A stretch of DNA of 64,000 nt from Streptomyces sp. NBRC 110611. GTDB taxonomy: Bacteria; Actinomycetota; Actinomycetes; Streptomycetales; Streptomycetaceae. The stretch is from positions 196,487 to 260,486 of the forward strand of contig NZ_BBUY01000002.1 of the NCBI RefSeq assembly GCF_001590865.1. Direction: 5' to 3'. Below are positions 1 to 7,864 of this stretch, one piece after another (position 1 is the first letter of the stretch; each line of letters opens with the position of its first letter). The position numbers and the translations under genes were made by a program. The notes beneath the pieces were generated by a model. The model had not been told where the DNA came from. It saw only the letters and a program-made list of their open reading frames with translations, and did not search any database.

Positions 1-166
1 CGACCGCTTCTTCACCACCGACTACCGGCCCGAGATCTACTCGCCCGAAGGACTGGAGTGGATCGACCGGAACGGCATGATCCGCGTCCTCCTGCGCCAC
101 CATCCCGAGCTCGCCCCGGCGCTGGACGGCATCTCCAACGCCTTCGCCCCCTGGAGGAACCTGTGA
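1..166 (+). CDS. C-terminal fragment, probable haem peroxidase
   Basis: Only the last 54 codons are in the window, read in the frame that begins at base 2 and stops with TGA at 164-166. The peptide starts DRFFTTDYRPEIYSPEGLEW and ends NAFAPWRNL. This resembles the C-terminal tail of bacterial animal-type haem peroxidases, where an aspartate-arginine-phenylalanine block follows the haem domain. No catalytic residue lies in the visible part, so the family call rests on the tail alone. The stop overlaps the GTG of the next gene (GTGA), which implies translational coupling to the small downstream protein. Confidence 0.5.
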   Translation, partial: DRFFTTDYRPEIYSPEGLEWIDRNGMIRVLLRHHPELAPALDGISNAFAPWRNL

Positions 167-420
167 CGGCCTCGCCCTCCGCCACCGTCCCCGCCCCCCG
201 CCCGGCCGCGGACAGCCGACGCGCCGCCGCCTCCCGGCTACGCGCCCACGCCGCGGCCCTCCGGTCCCACGCCCGACGACTGCGCGCGAGCGCCGCCGCC
301 GTCCACTGGACCGGCCCGGAGGCAACCGCCTTCCAGCATCAGGTCGAGCAACTCGCCGACCGTTGCTCCGTCGCCGCCCACGCCCTCACCCACTCGGCAA
401 CCCACCTCGACCCTTCGTGA
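163..420 (+). CDS. Small WXG-like helical protein coupled to the peroxidase
   Basis: An 85-residue alanine-rich protein starting at the GTG that overlaps the upstream stop. It has no signal peptide or membrane segment. The C-terminal half is predicted helical and contains W-T-G followed by an A..F...V pattern (HWTGPEATAFQHQVEQLADR). This recalls WXG100/ESAT-6-type helical hairpins, in which W-x-G sits at the turn, but the protein is shorter and the N-terminal half is low-complexity Ala/Pro/Arg. Its 3' end overlaps the 3' end of the convergent transporter gene by 35 nt. I do not recognise a named family; the WXG link is inference from one motif. Confidence 0.45.
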   Translation: MTASPSATVPAPRPAADSRRAAASRLRAHAAALRSHARRLRASAAAVHWTGPEATAFQHQVEQLADRCSVAAHALTHSATHLDPS

Positions 421-1900
421 TCACACCGATCACGCCTTGCCTCGGCAGGCGGCGGACGGCAACGGTCCCGAGCACGACGTGCGCCAGGCCGGCCGCCACG
501 GCAGCGGCGTGCAGGCCGGTGACGAAAGCGGACTTCGCCTCCTGGACCGCGGCGGGCGCGAGGGCGGGCAGCTGGAGGGTCTCGTCGAGGGTGGGGGCGA
601 GATCCGGGCCCTGGAGCCGGAAGACCAGCGCGGCGAGCGACCCGAGGACGGCGACACCGAGGGCACTGCCGATCTCGTTGCTGGTCTCGGCGATCGCGCC
701 GGCCGACCCCGCCCGTTCGGTGGGGACCGCCCCGACCGCGGTGTCGGCGACGACGCTGAAGGAGATGCCGTAACCCACGCCGGTGACGGCCGTCGCCGCG
801 ATGTACCAGCCGGCCCCGCCGGTGATCGTCGTGGGCAGCAACAGCACCAGACCGGCCGCGATGGAGAAGTGACAGACGATGAGCGCGGCCCGCTTGCCGA
901 TGCGGTCGACGGCCACCGGCGTGACGACACAGGAGACGGTGAGGACCACCGCGCCGGGGAGCGCCAGGAGCGCCGCGTGCAGGACGCTCAGGGCCAGGAC
1001 GGACTGGAGGTAGATGCCTGCCAGGTACGCCGTCGCCGACCACGCTGCCAGCGGCAGCAGACCGGTGACGACCGCGATGGTGAAGACCCGGTCGCGGAAG
1101 AGGGAGATGTCGATCAGCGGGTGCTCCAGGTGCCGCTGGCGGCGCGCGAAGAACGTCAGCGACGCGACGCCGAGGAGCACCGTCACGACCGGCAGGGCCG
1201 CTACCCCGTCCGCGGCGGCGTGCTGGAGACCATAGATCGTGAGCAGGAGTCCGCCGGCGGAGGTCACAACGCTGAGGCTGTCGACGCGACCTGGCCGGGT
1301 CGCCCGGACCTCGCGGAGCAGGACCGGTGCGAGCAGCAGGAACACCGTGATGACGGGGAGGTTGACCAGGAACACCGAGCCCCACCAGAACCGCTCCAGC
1401 AGAGCACCGCCGACGATCGGGCCGACGGCGAACCCGGCGGCGAACGCGGCGGCGAAGATGCCGATGGCCTGCGCCCGGCGCCGGGCGTCGGGGAACAGCT
1501 CGCTCAGCACGGCCAGTGCCGAGGGCAGGAGGGTCGCGCCGGCCACCCCCATGAGCGCCCGGCAGGCGAGGAGCAGCTCCGGGCTCGGCGCGAACGCGGC
1601 CCCGGCGGACCCGGCTCCGAAGACGGCGGCACCGATCGTCAGCAGCTTCAGCCGGCCGTAGCGGTCGCCGATACTGCCGAAGGCGATCAGCAAGGAGCCG
1701 ACGGCGAAGCCGTAGATGTCCAGGATCCACAACGTCTGGTCGGCGGTCGGTGAGAGGGCCCGGCTGATCCGCGGCATGGCCAGGAACAGGACCGATCCGT
1801 CCATGGAGACGAGGAGGACCGGTCCGAGAATCACCGCGAGCCCGAGCCAGGCCCGCAGGCCGGGTGAGGTGCGCACACGCTGTTGAGTCAGGTGGGTCAT
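386..1900 (-). CDS. MFS efflux transporter, DHA2 (EmrB/QacA-like)
   Basis: A 504-residue polytopic membrane protein with about 14 hydrophobic segments, the number expected for drug:proton antiporters of the DHA2 family. The first loop carries the MFS signature (GSIGDRYGRLKLL), and an antiporter-type motif C region (GFAVGPIVGG) lies near the fifth segment. I start it at the ATG at 1900 (MTHLTQQ), because the 58 codons upstream in frame run into the divergent regulator and look non-coding. It probably exports a small molecule. The neighbouring XRE regulator is divergent and is the likely controller. The link to the polyketide cluster 2 kb away is possible but unproven. Confidence 0.88.
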   Translation of the reverse strand: MTHLTQQRVRTSPGLRAWLGLAVILGPVLLVSMDGSVLFLAMPRISRALSPTADQTLWILDIYGFAVGSLLIAFGSIGDRYGRLKLLTIGAAVFGAGSAGAAFAPSPELLLACRALMGVAGATLLPSALAVLSELFPDARRRAQAIGIFAAAFAAGFAVGPIVGGALLERFWWGSVFLVNLPVITVFLLLAPVLLREVRATRPGRVDSLSVVTSAGGLLLTIYGLQHAAADGVAALPVVTVLLGVASLTFFARRQRHLEHPLIDISLFRDRVFTIAVVTGLLPLAAWSATAYLAGIYLQSVLALSVLHAALLALPGAVVLTVSCVVTPVAVDRIGKRAALIVCHFSIAAGLVLLLPTTITGGAGWYIAATAVTGVGYGISFSVVADTAVGAVPTERAGSAGAIAETSNEIGSALGVAVLGSLAALVFRLQGPDLAPTLDETLQLPALAPAAVQEAKSAFVTGLHAAAVAAGLAHVVLGTVAVRRLPRQGVIGVITKGRGGLPSG

Positions 1901-1946
1901 GCCGTCGACGGTCCGACGCGAGACGGCCGGCAGACAGCCCCGTGCC

Positions 1947-1973
1947 GTGGGTACACCCGACAGGTACACCCAC
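1947..1973. promoter_or_regulatory. Candidate operator in the divergent MFS/XRE promoter
   Basis: The 103-nt gap between the two divergent starts holds GTACACCC twice (1951-1958 and 1964-1971, period 13) nested in a GTGGGT...ACCCAC inverted repeat (1947-1952 and 1968-1973). A palindromic CCTAGG at 1989-1994 gives TAGG-type -10 candidates in both directions; on the plus strand the start of transcription would fall at or near the ATG at 2004. Such repeats between a regulator and a divergent efflux gene are typical operator architecture. The assignment is inference from layout. Confidence 0.45.
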
Positions 1974-2003
1974 CGGCCGGGCCGGCATCCTAGGCTCGAA
2001 CTC

Positions 2004-2888
2004 ATGGAGAGCCTCGGAACGTTCCTGAAGAGCCGCCGTGACCGGGTGACTCCGGCGGAGATCGGCCTGCGCACCTACGGCACCTCCCGCCGGGTCCCCG
2101 GCCTGCGGCGTGAAGAGCTCGCCCAGCTGGCCGGGGTGAGTGCGGGGTACTACACGCGCTTGGAGCAGGGCCAGGCCGAGACCGCTTCCGAGCAGGTCCT
2201 CGACGCGCTCGCCCGGGTGCTCCGGCTCGACCCGGTGGAGACCGTCCACCTGCACAACCTCGCGCGGCAGTGCGCCAGGCCCGGCCTGAGCGACCCGCCT
2301 CCCGAGGAGCCGCACCCGCGAGTCCTCAGGCTCCTGGAGTCACTCGGTACGGCCACCCCCGCGATCGTCCTCGGCCGGCGCGGCGACGTACTCGCCTGGA
2401 ACCCCACCGGACACGCACTCGTCGCCGAGCACCTCTCCTACGAAGCGCCGCAGGACCCGCAACGGCGTCCGTCGGTCCCGCGGATGTTCTTCCTCGATCC
2501 CCTCACCCGCGACATGTACCGCAACTGGCACCAGCTCGCCCGCGTCCACGTCGCCTACCTGCGGCTCACCGCGGGCCGGTACCCCACCGACGCCCGGCTG
2601 GCGGGTCTGATCGGGGAACTCACCATGCGCAGCGACGACTTCGCCGCGATGTGGGCCACCGGTGACGTCTCCGACTGCTCCGTCGGGGCCATGCACCTGC
2701 AGCACCCCACCATCGGTGCGGTGAGTGTGGACTACCAGGTGTGGCTCCAGCCCGACAGCCCCGACCACCGCGTCGAGATCTACACCCCGAACGACCCGGC
2801 CTCCGCCGACGCGTTGCGCGTCCTCGCCCATCAAAGCCACCGGCCCACCGGACCAGGGCTGCGCCACTCGCCGGGGGTGCACCCGTAA
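2004..2888 (+). CDS. XRE-family regulator with MmyB-like ligand-binding domain
   Basis: A 294-residue protein. Residues about 5-80 form an XRE/HTH_31 domain (the GLRREELAQLAGVSAGYYTRLEQG block is diagnostic), and the rest matches the MmyB-like ligand-binding domain, with the characteristic AWNP motif after VLGRRGDVL. Start chosen at ATG 2004 (MESLGTFLKSRR); longer in-frame starts at 1899 would overlap the transporter and add non-family sequence. Members of this family commonly repress a divergent oxidoreductase or transporter gene and respond to a hydrophobic ligand. The divergent DHA2 pump is the obvious target. Confidence 0.88.
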   Translation: MESLGTFLKSRRDRVTPAEIGLRTYGTSRRVPGLRREELAQLAGVSAGYYTRLEQGQAETASEQVLDALARVLRLDPVETVHLHNLARQCARPGLSDPPPEEPHPRVLRLLESLGTATPAIVLGRRGDVLAWNPTGHALVAEHLSYEAPQDPQRRPSVPRMFFLDPLTRDMYRNWHQLARVHVAYLRLTAGRYPTDARLAGLIGELTMRSDDFAAMWATGDVSDCSVGAMHLQHPTIGAVSVDYQVWLQPDSPDHRVEIYTPNDPASADALRVLAHQSHRPTGPGLRHSPGVHP

Positions 2889-2927
2889 GCTCGCCGGTGA
2901 CGGCCGGGCAGCCACTACCATGCCCCC

Positions 2928-4226
2928 ATGGTGTATGCGGACTGGGGGGACCCGCAGCGCACGCTGGCTGTGGCGAAGGAACTGATGCGGGCGCCCCTGA
3001 AGGAGATCCTGCCCACACTGTCGGCCGCGATGGCCGGCCTCGTCCGGCACGAGGCCCTGGTGATGCTCACCGGGGACTGCCCCAAGTCCGCGAACTGGGG
3101 GCATGGCGACCCCGTGCTGACCGGTGATGTCACCACCGCCGAGCTGGCGACGCTCGCCACTCATGTCGACGTCGGAAAGCCGTGGTTCGGCGGGGCCTGC
3201 CTCGCCGGCTCGGTGCGGCCGGTGCTGGCCGTGGCCTCCGCACCGCCCGGGTCGGCCGGGGCGCTGCTGGCCGTGGTGCCGCCCGGGGAAGGGGAACCGG
3301 AGCCGGAAGTGCTCTCGCTGGTACAGCAGTTGTGGGATCTGGCGACCGCGCGGGTCATCGACCTGCTGCCCGGTGCGGTGCCGGTCGACATGGCCGCCCC
3401 GTGGATCGCCAACAGCGAGCGGGACCGGGCCGTGGCCGACGCGGCCGACGCGCACGCCGCCACGCTCACCGCCCTGCTCGGTGTGCTCCGCAGCCGTACG
3501 CTGGAGGACGGCGCCGCCCGGCGGACGGCCACGGATGTCGCGGTCGCCGCGCTGGTCGAGCTGCGGGCGACCGGCGAGGACGAACAGCCGGCGCCCGAGG
3601 AGAGCGTCCAGGACGCCTTCGGGCGGCTGTCGGACATGCTCAGCCTCCTCTCACGCTACGGCGATGTCACGCTGGAGTACTCCGCTCCGGGAAGCCCGCA
3701 GCGCCTGATCCCGTCGGTCATCGCGCGGGCAGCGCGCACCACCGCGCGCGGCACCGTGCTGACGATGCTGGAGCAGGGCGGCGTCGACCGCATCCGTGTG
3801 AGCTGGGACATCGAGGACACCGAGCTGCGTATGGTCATCCGCGACGACGGCCCGGGGACGCTCGCCGCGGAGGCCCTCGCCGTCCACCGGCTCACCGACC
3901 GGGTCGTCGCGCTGGGCGGCACGCTGACCGTCGACGCGGTGCCGGCATGGGGGACGATCGTCACCGTGCGGCTGCCGCTGGCGGCGCCGGACGTCCCGCG
4001 CAGCGATCCGCTGAGCAGCCTGCACCCTCGTGAACTCGACGTTCTCCGGCACCTGGTCCACGGCCACCGGAACCGGGCGATCGCCGAAGCGCTGCACATC
4101 AGCGAACACACCGTCAAGTTCCACGTCGGGAGGATCCTCAAGAAGCTCGACGTGGCCTCCCGCGGCGAGGCCGCGGCCCTGGCCCGCGCCTCGGGCTTCC
4201 CGGCCGGGGCGTCCCTCGTGGACTAG
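2928..4226 (+). CDS. LuxR-type regulator with internal ATPase-like domain
   Basis: A 432-residue protein. Residues 1 to about 170 look like a degenerate sensory (GAF-like) region, about 180-350 resembles a histidine-kinase output with an HATPase-like DDGPGT motif and a closing GTIVTVRLPL strand, and about 365-425 is a NarL/LuxR helix-turn-helix (LHPRELDVLRHLVHG, ISEHTVKFHVGRILKKL). I see no clear phospho-acceptor histidine motif, so the ATPase domain probably senses or switches rather than phosphorylates a partner. It starts 39 nt after the XRE gene on the same strand and ends 17 nt from the convergent oxidoreductase gene. Confidence 0.8.
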   Translation: MVYADWGDPQRTLAVAKELMRAPLKEILPTLSAAMAGLVRHEALVMLTGDCPKSANWGHGDPVLTGDVTTAELATLATHVDVGKPWFGGACLAGSVRPVLAVASAPPGSAGALLAVVPPGEGEPEPEVLSLVQQLWDLATARVIDLLPGAVPVDMAAPWIANSERDRAVADAADAHAATLTALLGVLRSRTLEDGAARRTATDVAVAALVELRATGEDEQPAPEESVQDAFGRLSDMLSLLSRYGDVTLEYSAPGSPQRLIPSVIARAARTTARGTVLTMLEQGGVDRIRVSWDIEDTELRMVIRDDGPGTLAAEALAVHRLTDRVVALGGTLTVDAVPAWGTIVTVRLPLAAPDVPRSDPLSSLHPRELDVLRHLVHGHRNRAIAEALHISEHTVKFHVGRILKKLDVASRGEAAALARASGFPAGASLVD

Positions 4227-4243
4227 GGCGCGGCGCCGGGCGT

Positions 4244-5191
4244 TCACATGGTGAGCACGACCTTTCCCATGGTGGAGCCGGACTCGATCAGCCGATGCGC
4301 CTGCGCGGCGGCGGACAGCGGGAGGGTGCGGGCGAGGTGCACCCGCAGCTGCCCGGAGTCGGCCAGAGCGGCGAGCTCCGTGAGACCGACGTGGTCCGGC
4401 TCGGCGGTGACGCCCACGCACCGCAGTCCGCGGTCGGCCGCCGTCCTGGCGAGGACCTGGTTGCGCATCTCGACGATGGTGACGAGGGTGCCGCCCGGGC
4501 GCAGGACGCTCAGCGAACGCAGCGCGGTGTCACCGCCCACGCTGTCGAGGACGACGTCCACGCCTGCCACGGCGTCCGCGAAGTCCGCGGTGCGGTAGTC
4601 GATCACCTCATCGGCGCCCAGAGCCCGTACGAAGGCGGACTTGGCCGCGCTGGCGGTCGTCACCACCTCGGCCCCGCGGGCCTTGGCTATCTGGATCGCC
4701 AGATGGCCGACGCCGCCCCCGCCGCCGTGGACCAGGACCCGCCGGCCGCGGCCGACCCCGGCCGCGTCCACCAGTGCCTGCCAGGCGGTCAGCCCGGCGA
4801 GCGGCAGTGCGGCCGCGTGCGGGTGGTCCAGCGCCGCCGGTTTGCGGGCCAGCTGCCGGGACGGTGCCGCGACGTATTCGGCGTATCCGCCCGCGGCACG
4901 CGGGATGAGCGGCATACCGAAGACCTCGTCACCGACGGCGAACCGGCTGACGCCCGGCGCCACCTCCTCGACGACTCCGGAGATGTCCCAGCCGACGACG
5001 AACGGGGGCTCGCCGAGGAGCGGGATCGCACCGGAGCGGACGTGTGCGTCGATGGGGTTCACACCGGCCGCGTGTACCCGGACGAGGACCTCGTTGAGCA
5101 GCGGCCGCGGGCGGTCGGCCTCGGTCAGCTCCAGCACCTCCGGCCCGCCGAAGGACCGCTGGACGACGGCGCGCATCCCGGCTGCCGTCAC
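4244..5191 (-). CDS. NADP-dependent quinone oxidoreductase-like enzyme (MDR family)
   Basis: A 315-residue medium-chain dehydrogenase/reductase. The N-terminal GroES-like fold (VRVHAAGVNPIDAHVRSG) and the Rossmann segment with GGGGGVGHLAIQIAKARGAEV are typical of zinc-independent quinone oxidoreductases; no zinc-binding cysteine cluster is seen. The GTG at 5191 overlaps the stop of the upstream SnoaL-like gene (GTGA); an ATG at 5176 (MRAVVQ) is the conserved family start and equally possible. It is the last gene of the minus-strand polyketide run. In aromatic polyketide clusters such enzymes often act as enoyl or quinone reductases on tailored intermediates, for example ActVI-ORF2-like steps; the exact reaction cannot be read here. 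Confidence 0.85.
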   Translation of the reverse strand: MTAAGMRAVVQRSFGGPEVLELTEADRPRPLLNEVLVRVHAAGVNPIDAHVRSGAIPLLGEPPFVVGWDISGVVEEVAPGVSRFAVGDEVFGMPLIPRAAGGYAEYVAAPSRQLARKPAALDHPHAAALPLAGLTAWQALVDAAGVGRGRRVLVHGGGGGVGHLAIQIAKARGAEVVTTASAAKSAFVRALGADEVIDYRTADFADAVAGVDVVLDSVGGDTALRSLSVLRPGGTLVTIVEMRNQVLARTAADRGLRCVGVTAEPDHVGLTELAALADSGQLRVHLARTLPLSAAAQAHRLIESGSTMGKVVLTM

Positions 5192-5586
5192 CGGGCGTCC
5201 GCGATCATCTCGTCGAGGGTGCTGCCTTCGGGGACGGCCTGTCCGACGTCCCAGTGCTCGGCCAGCCTGCCGTCCTCGATCCGCCAGAGGTCCACCACGA
5301 TCACGCCCGGTGCGTCGGGGGCGACCCGGACGACGCCGTGGGTCCACACCTGGTCCTCCTCGGCGATCATGCGGTGGACCGTCAGGGAGAAGTCGGGGAA
5401 GGGGGTGGCGGCGTGCTCCCGGAAGCTGTCGATCGTCCGGACCGGTCCGGCCCCGGCCCCGGGGTGGTGGTTGGCGAAGTCATCGGTGAGCATCGATCGC
5501 GCCCGGTCGAAGTCCTTCTCGTTGTAGAACACCCGGATGAACTCGGAGACGAGTTCCTTGTTCGCCTTCAGCGAGTCGGGCTGCAT
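5188..5586 (-). CDS. SnoaL-like polyketide cyclase/NTF2-fold protein
   Basis: A 132-residue NTF2-fold protein of the SnoaL family, whose members cyclise or hydroxylate aromatic polyketides or have unknown roles. The family pattern is visible: LVSEFIRVFYNEKDFDRA, DDFANHHPGAGAG, FPDFSLTVHRMIAEEDQVWTH and a closing GRLAEHWDVGQ. In this family the aspartate in the last block (W-D) is often catalytic. The start at ATG 5586 has a strong AAGGGGAG ribosome site. A longer version from ATG 5664 would overlap the upstream stop (ATGA) and add 26 residues rich in a repeated STKPP unit; I consider it less likely. Confidence 0.85.
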   Translation of the reverse strand: MQPDSLKANKELVSEFIRVFYNEKDFDRARSMLTDDFANHHPGAGAGPVRTIDSFREHAATPFPDFSLTVHRMIAEEDQVWTHGVVRVAPDAPGVIVVDLWRIEDGRLAEHWDVGQAVPEGSTLDEMIADAR

Positions 5587-5622
5587 CGGCGGCTCCCCTT
5601 CTGTCGGTTTCTGTGTGGTCCT

Positions 5623-5660
5623 GCTCGGTGGCTTCGTGCTCGGTGGCTTCGTGCTCGGTG
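5623..5660. repeat. 15-nt tandem repeat in the methyltransferase/SnoaL spacer
   Basis: Two exact copies of GCTCGGTGGCTTCGT (5623-5637, 5638-5652) and a third partial copy (GCTCGGTG, 5653-5660) fill the gap between the methyltransferase stop and the SnoaL-like gene. If the long start of the SnoaL-like gene were used, it would encode repeated STKPP. Confidence 0.85.
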
Positions 5661-6686
5661 TCATTCCTTGATGCCGACCACGATCGAGTCCGGGCCCACA
5701 AGGTGCTCGCTCCACGTGCGGCCGAAACCCGCCTCGGTCATCCAGCTCATACACTCCCGGGCGGTGTAGCCGAAGCCTCCGTCGGTGACCGTGTGCATGG
5801 TCAGGCTCATCAGCAGGGCGGAGGCGTTCTCGGACCGGTCGTCGTCGACGAGGGAGTCGTAGACGATGACCGCACCGCCCTCGGGCAGGGCCTGCCACGC
5901 CTTCTCCAGCAGCAATTTCTTCTTCTTCAGGTCCCAGTTGTGCAGGATGTGGCCGAAGGTGAAGGCATCGGCCCGGGGGAAATCATCGGTGAAGAAGTCG
6001 CCCCCGGCGAACCTCAGCCGCTCTTTCAGGCCATGGGCCTCGACGTACTCCTCGAACACCGGCCCGGCCGCCGGCAGGTCGAAGCCGACACCGGTGAGGT
6101 GCGGATGCGCCAGCAGGATCTGCACCGCCAGATCGCCCTGGGCGGTGCCCATGTCGGCCACGGTCCGGTAGTCCTGCCACGACACCTGCTGGGCGATCGT
6201 GCGGTTGGCGAGGTGGCTGACGCCGGTCATGGACGCGAGGAACTGCTTCAGCCGCGCGGGGTCGGCGTAGAGGGCGCCATAGGTGTCCAGCTCGCCGCCT
6301 TGCGACTCGTCGTGCGGCAGTCCGGTGCGCAGGGTGTCGGTGAGGTGGCGGAAGATGCCGTACAGACGGCCGTTCGCCATCTCCAGCAGGCCGCCGAGGT
6401 GCGCGTAGGCCGGCTTCGCCCGGTCCAGGAAGGCCTCGGTGTCCTCGGCGTTGTGGTAGACGCCGTCCACCCGCCGGAGCAGGCCCAGTGCCACCAGCGT
6501 GTCGAAGAAGTCCTGCGCCGCGCGGGGGTGCAGGCCCAGCCGGTCCCGCAGTGCCGGGCCGTCCGCCGGGCTCTTGGCGAGTTCGGTGAACACACCGAGT
6601 TCGATCGCGCTCAGCAGCGTCTTGGATGCCTGGAATCCCATGCCGATCTGGAGGATACGGTCGGGGGACGGTTGGGGTCGGCTCAT
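5661..6686 (-). CDS. O-methyltransferase-fold protein with altered SAM motif
   Basis: A 341-residue member of the plant-type O-methyltransferase family (with DnrK, TcmN, RdmB). An N-terminal helical dimerisation and winged-helix region (1 to about 160) precedes the Rossmann domain with [14 protein letters not shown] (residues 176-189), GVGFDLP and the HNWD block near 249-252. Active family members have a D-x-GGG-x-G loop; here it reads D-M-G-T-A-Q-G. The late [12 protein letters not shown] strand is retained. It could be a methyltransferase with a relaxed motif, or an RdmB-like enzyme that uses the fold for hydroxylation. ATG 6686 has a GAGGAG site and overlaps the upstream stop (ATGA). Confidence 0.82.
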   Translation of the reverse strand: MSRPQPSPDRILQIGMGFQASKTLLSAIELGVFTELAKSPADGPALRDRLGLHPRAAQDFFDTLVALGLLRRVDGVYHNAEDTEAFLDRAKPAYAHLGGLLEMANGRLYGIFRHLTDTLRTGLPHDESQGGELDTYGALYADPARLKQFLASMTGVSHLANRTIAQQVSWQDYRTVADMGTAQGDLAVQILLAHPHLTGVGFDLPAAGPVFEEYVEAHGLKERLRFAGGDFFTDDFPRADAFTFGHILHNWDLKKKKLLLEKAWQALPEGGAVIVYDSLVDDDRSENASALLMSLTMHTVTDGGFGYTARECMSWMTEAGFGRTWSEHLVGPDSIVVGIKE

Positions 6687-7846
6687 GGTGTGCTCCTCGG
6701 GGTGAACAGGGAACGGGCGTAGGTGCGCGCCGTCGGCTCGATCTGGAGGGCCTGGTGCGTGGCGATGGAATTGACGTCGCGCCAGAAGCGCTGGAGGGGA
6801 CCGTCGGCCGCCTGACCGCTCGTTCCGGCGGTGCGGAAGATCCGGTTCACCGCGGTGGCCAGCGTATCGATGGCGAAGGCGCTGTCCCGGGCGTTGCGGG
6901 CGACCTCCGCCGGTGTGATCCCGGCGCCGCTGTCGGCGAGATCCGCGATGCGCTCCAGCAGGAGCTGCACCGCGTCGATCTCGGCGGCGCTCCGCGCCAG
7001 CACGGTCTCGTAGGTCGTCTGGTTGTCCAGGGCTCCCGGCACTCCGGGCAGTACGGGTATGTCGCGGAGCTTCTTCCCGAGGTGGTCGGCCAGCAGGGCC
7101 AGGGAGCCGCGGGCCGCGCCGAGGGCCGGGACGACGAACGTCAGGCCGTTGACGGCGGGCAGCGGCGCCATGGCGGCCACCGGCGGGTCGGCGGCGGGCA
7201 CCGCCGGCCGGCCGGCGAAGAGCGCCGCCCGGTCGCCGATCCGCTGCTCCGGGACGAAGACGTCCTCCAGCACGACGGTGTTGCTGCCGGTCGCCTGCAT
7301 GCCCACACTGAACCAGGTGTCCTCGGCCCGGCACCGGGAACGCGGCACGGCCACCAGGGTCAGCCGCGGGCCACCCGTGGCGAGCAGCACCTTCGCGCAG
7401 ACGATCACCCAGTCGGCGCAGTCGATACCGCTCATGTACGGCCAGCGGCCGGAGACCCGCAGGCCGCCCGGCACGCCGACCGCCTCGCCGAACGGTATGA
7501 CCGAACACACCACGACGGGGTCGGGCCCCTCCGCCCAGATCTCCCGCCGGCCCTCCGGCGGGAAGAACGAGACGAACCGGGGCGAGCTCGCGAACAGCGA
7601 AGCGCACCAGGCCGTCGCCGTGCACGTCTCGCCCAGCGTGGCGACGGCGCTCATGAGGTCCCTGAACGTGCCGTCCCGTCCGCCGAACTCCGCGGGGACG
7701 AAGTGCCGCATGAATCCGGCGTCGCTCAGTGCCTTGACGACATCGGAGCCGAGCCGGCGCTCGCGTTCCATCTGGGCGGTCAGCCCGGAGGCCAGCTCGG
7801 CGATGCTCCGGGCGGCCGCCGGCAGCGACTCGCGCGCTGTGTCCAT
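6683..7846 (-). CDS. Acyl-CoA dehydrogenase-like flavin monooxygenase (copy 1)
   Basis: A 387-residue protein with the acyl-CoA-dehydrogenase fold used by two-component flavin hydroxylases (HsaA, DszC and ActVA-ORF5 types). Recognisable blocks are [62 protein letters not shown] and the terminal [18 protein letters not shown]. The conserved histidine in the last block corresponds to the HsaA-type active-site region. No catalytic acyl-CoA dehydrogenase glutamate is evident, which fits an oxygenase. ATG 7846 is favoured by GAGG at 9 nt; ATGs at 7852 and 7855 are alternatives. The flavin reductase two genes upstream is the likely partner. Confidence 0.85.
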   Translation of the reverse strand: MDTARESLPAAARSIAELASGLTAQMERERRLGSDVVKALSDAGFMRHFVPAEFGGRDGTFRDLMSAVATLGETCTATAWCASLFASSPRFVSFFPPEGRREIWAEGPDPVVVCSVIPFGEAVGVPGGLRVSGRWPYMSGIDCADWVIVCAKVLLATGGPRLTLVAVPRSRCRAEDTWFSVGMQATGSNTVVLEDVFVPEQRIGDRAALFAGRPAVPAADPPVAAMAPLPAVNGLTFVVPALGAARGSLALLADHLGKKLRDIPVLPGVPGALDNQTTYETVLARSAAEIDAVQLLLERIADLADSGAGITPAEVARNARDSAFAIDTLATAVNRIFRTAGTSGQAADGPLQRFWRDVNSIATHQALQIEPTARTYARSLFTPRSTP

Positions 7847-7864
7847 TCTCATCATCCTCGGTTG

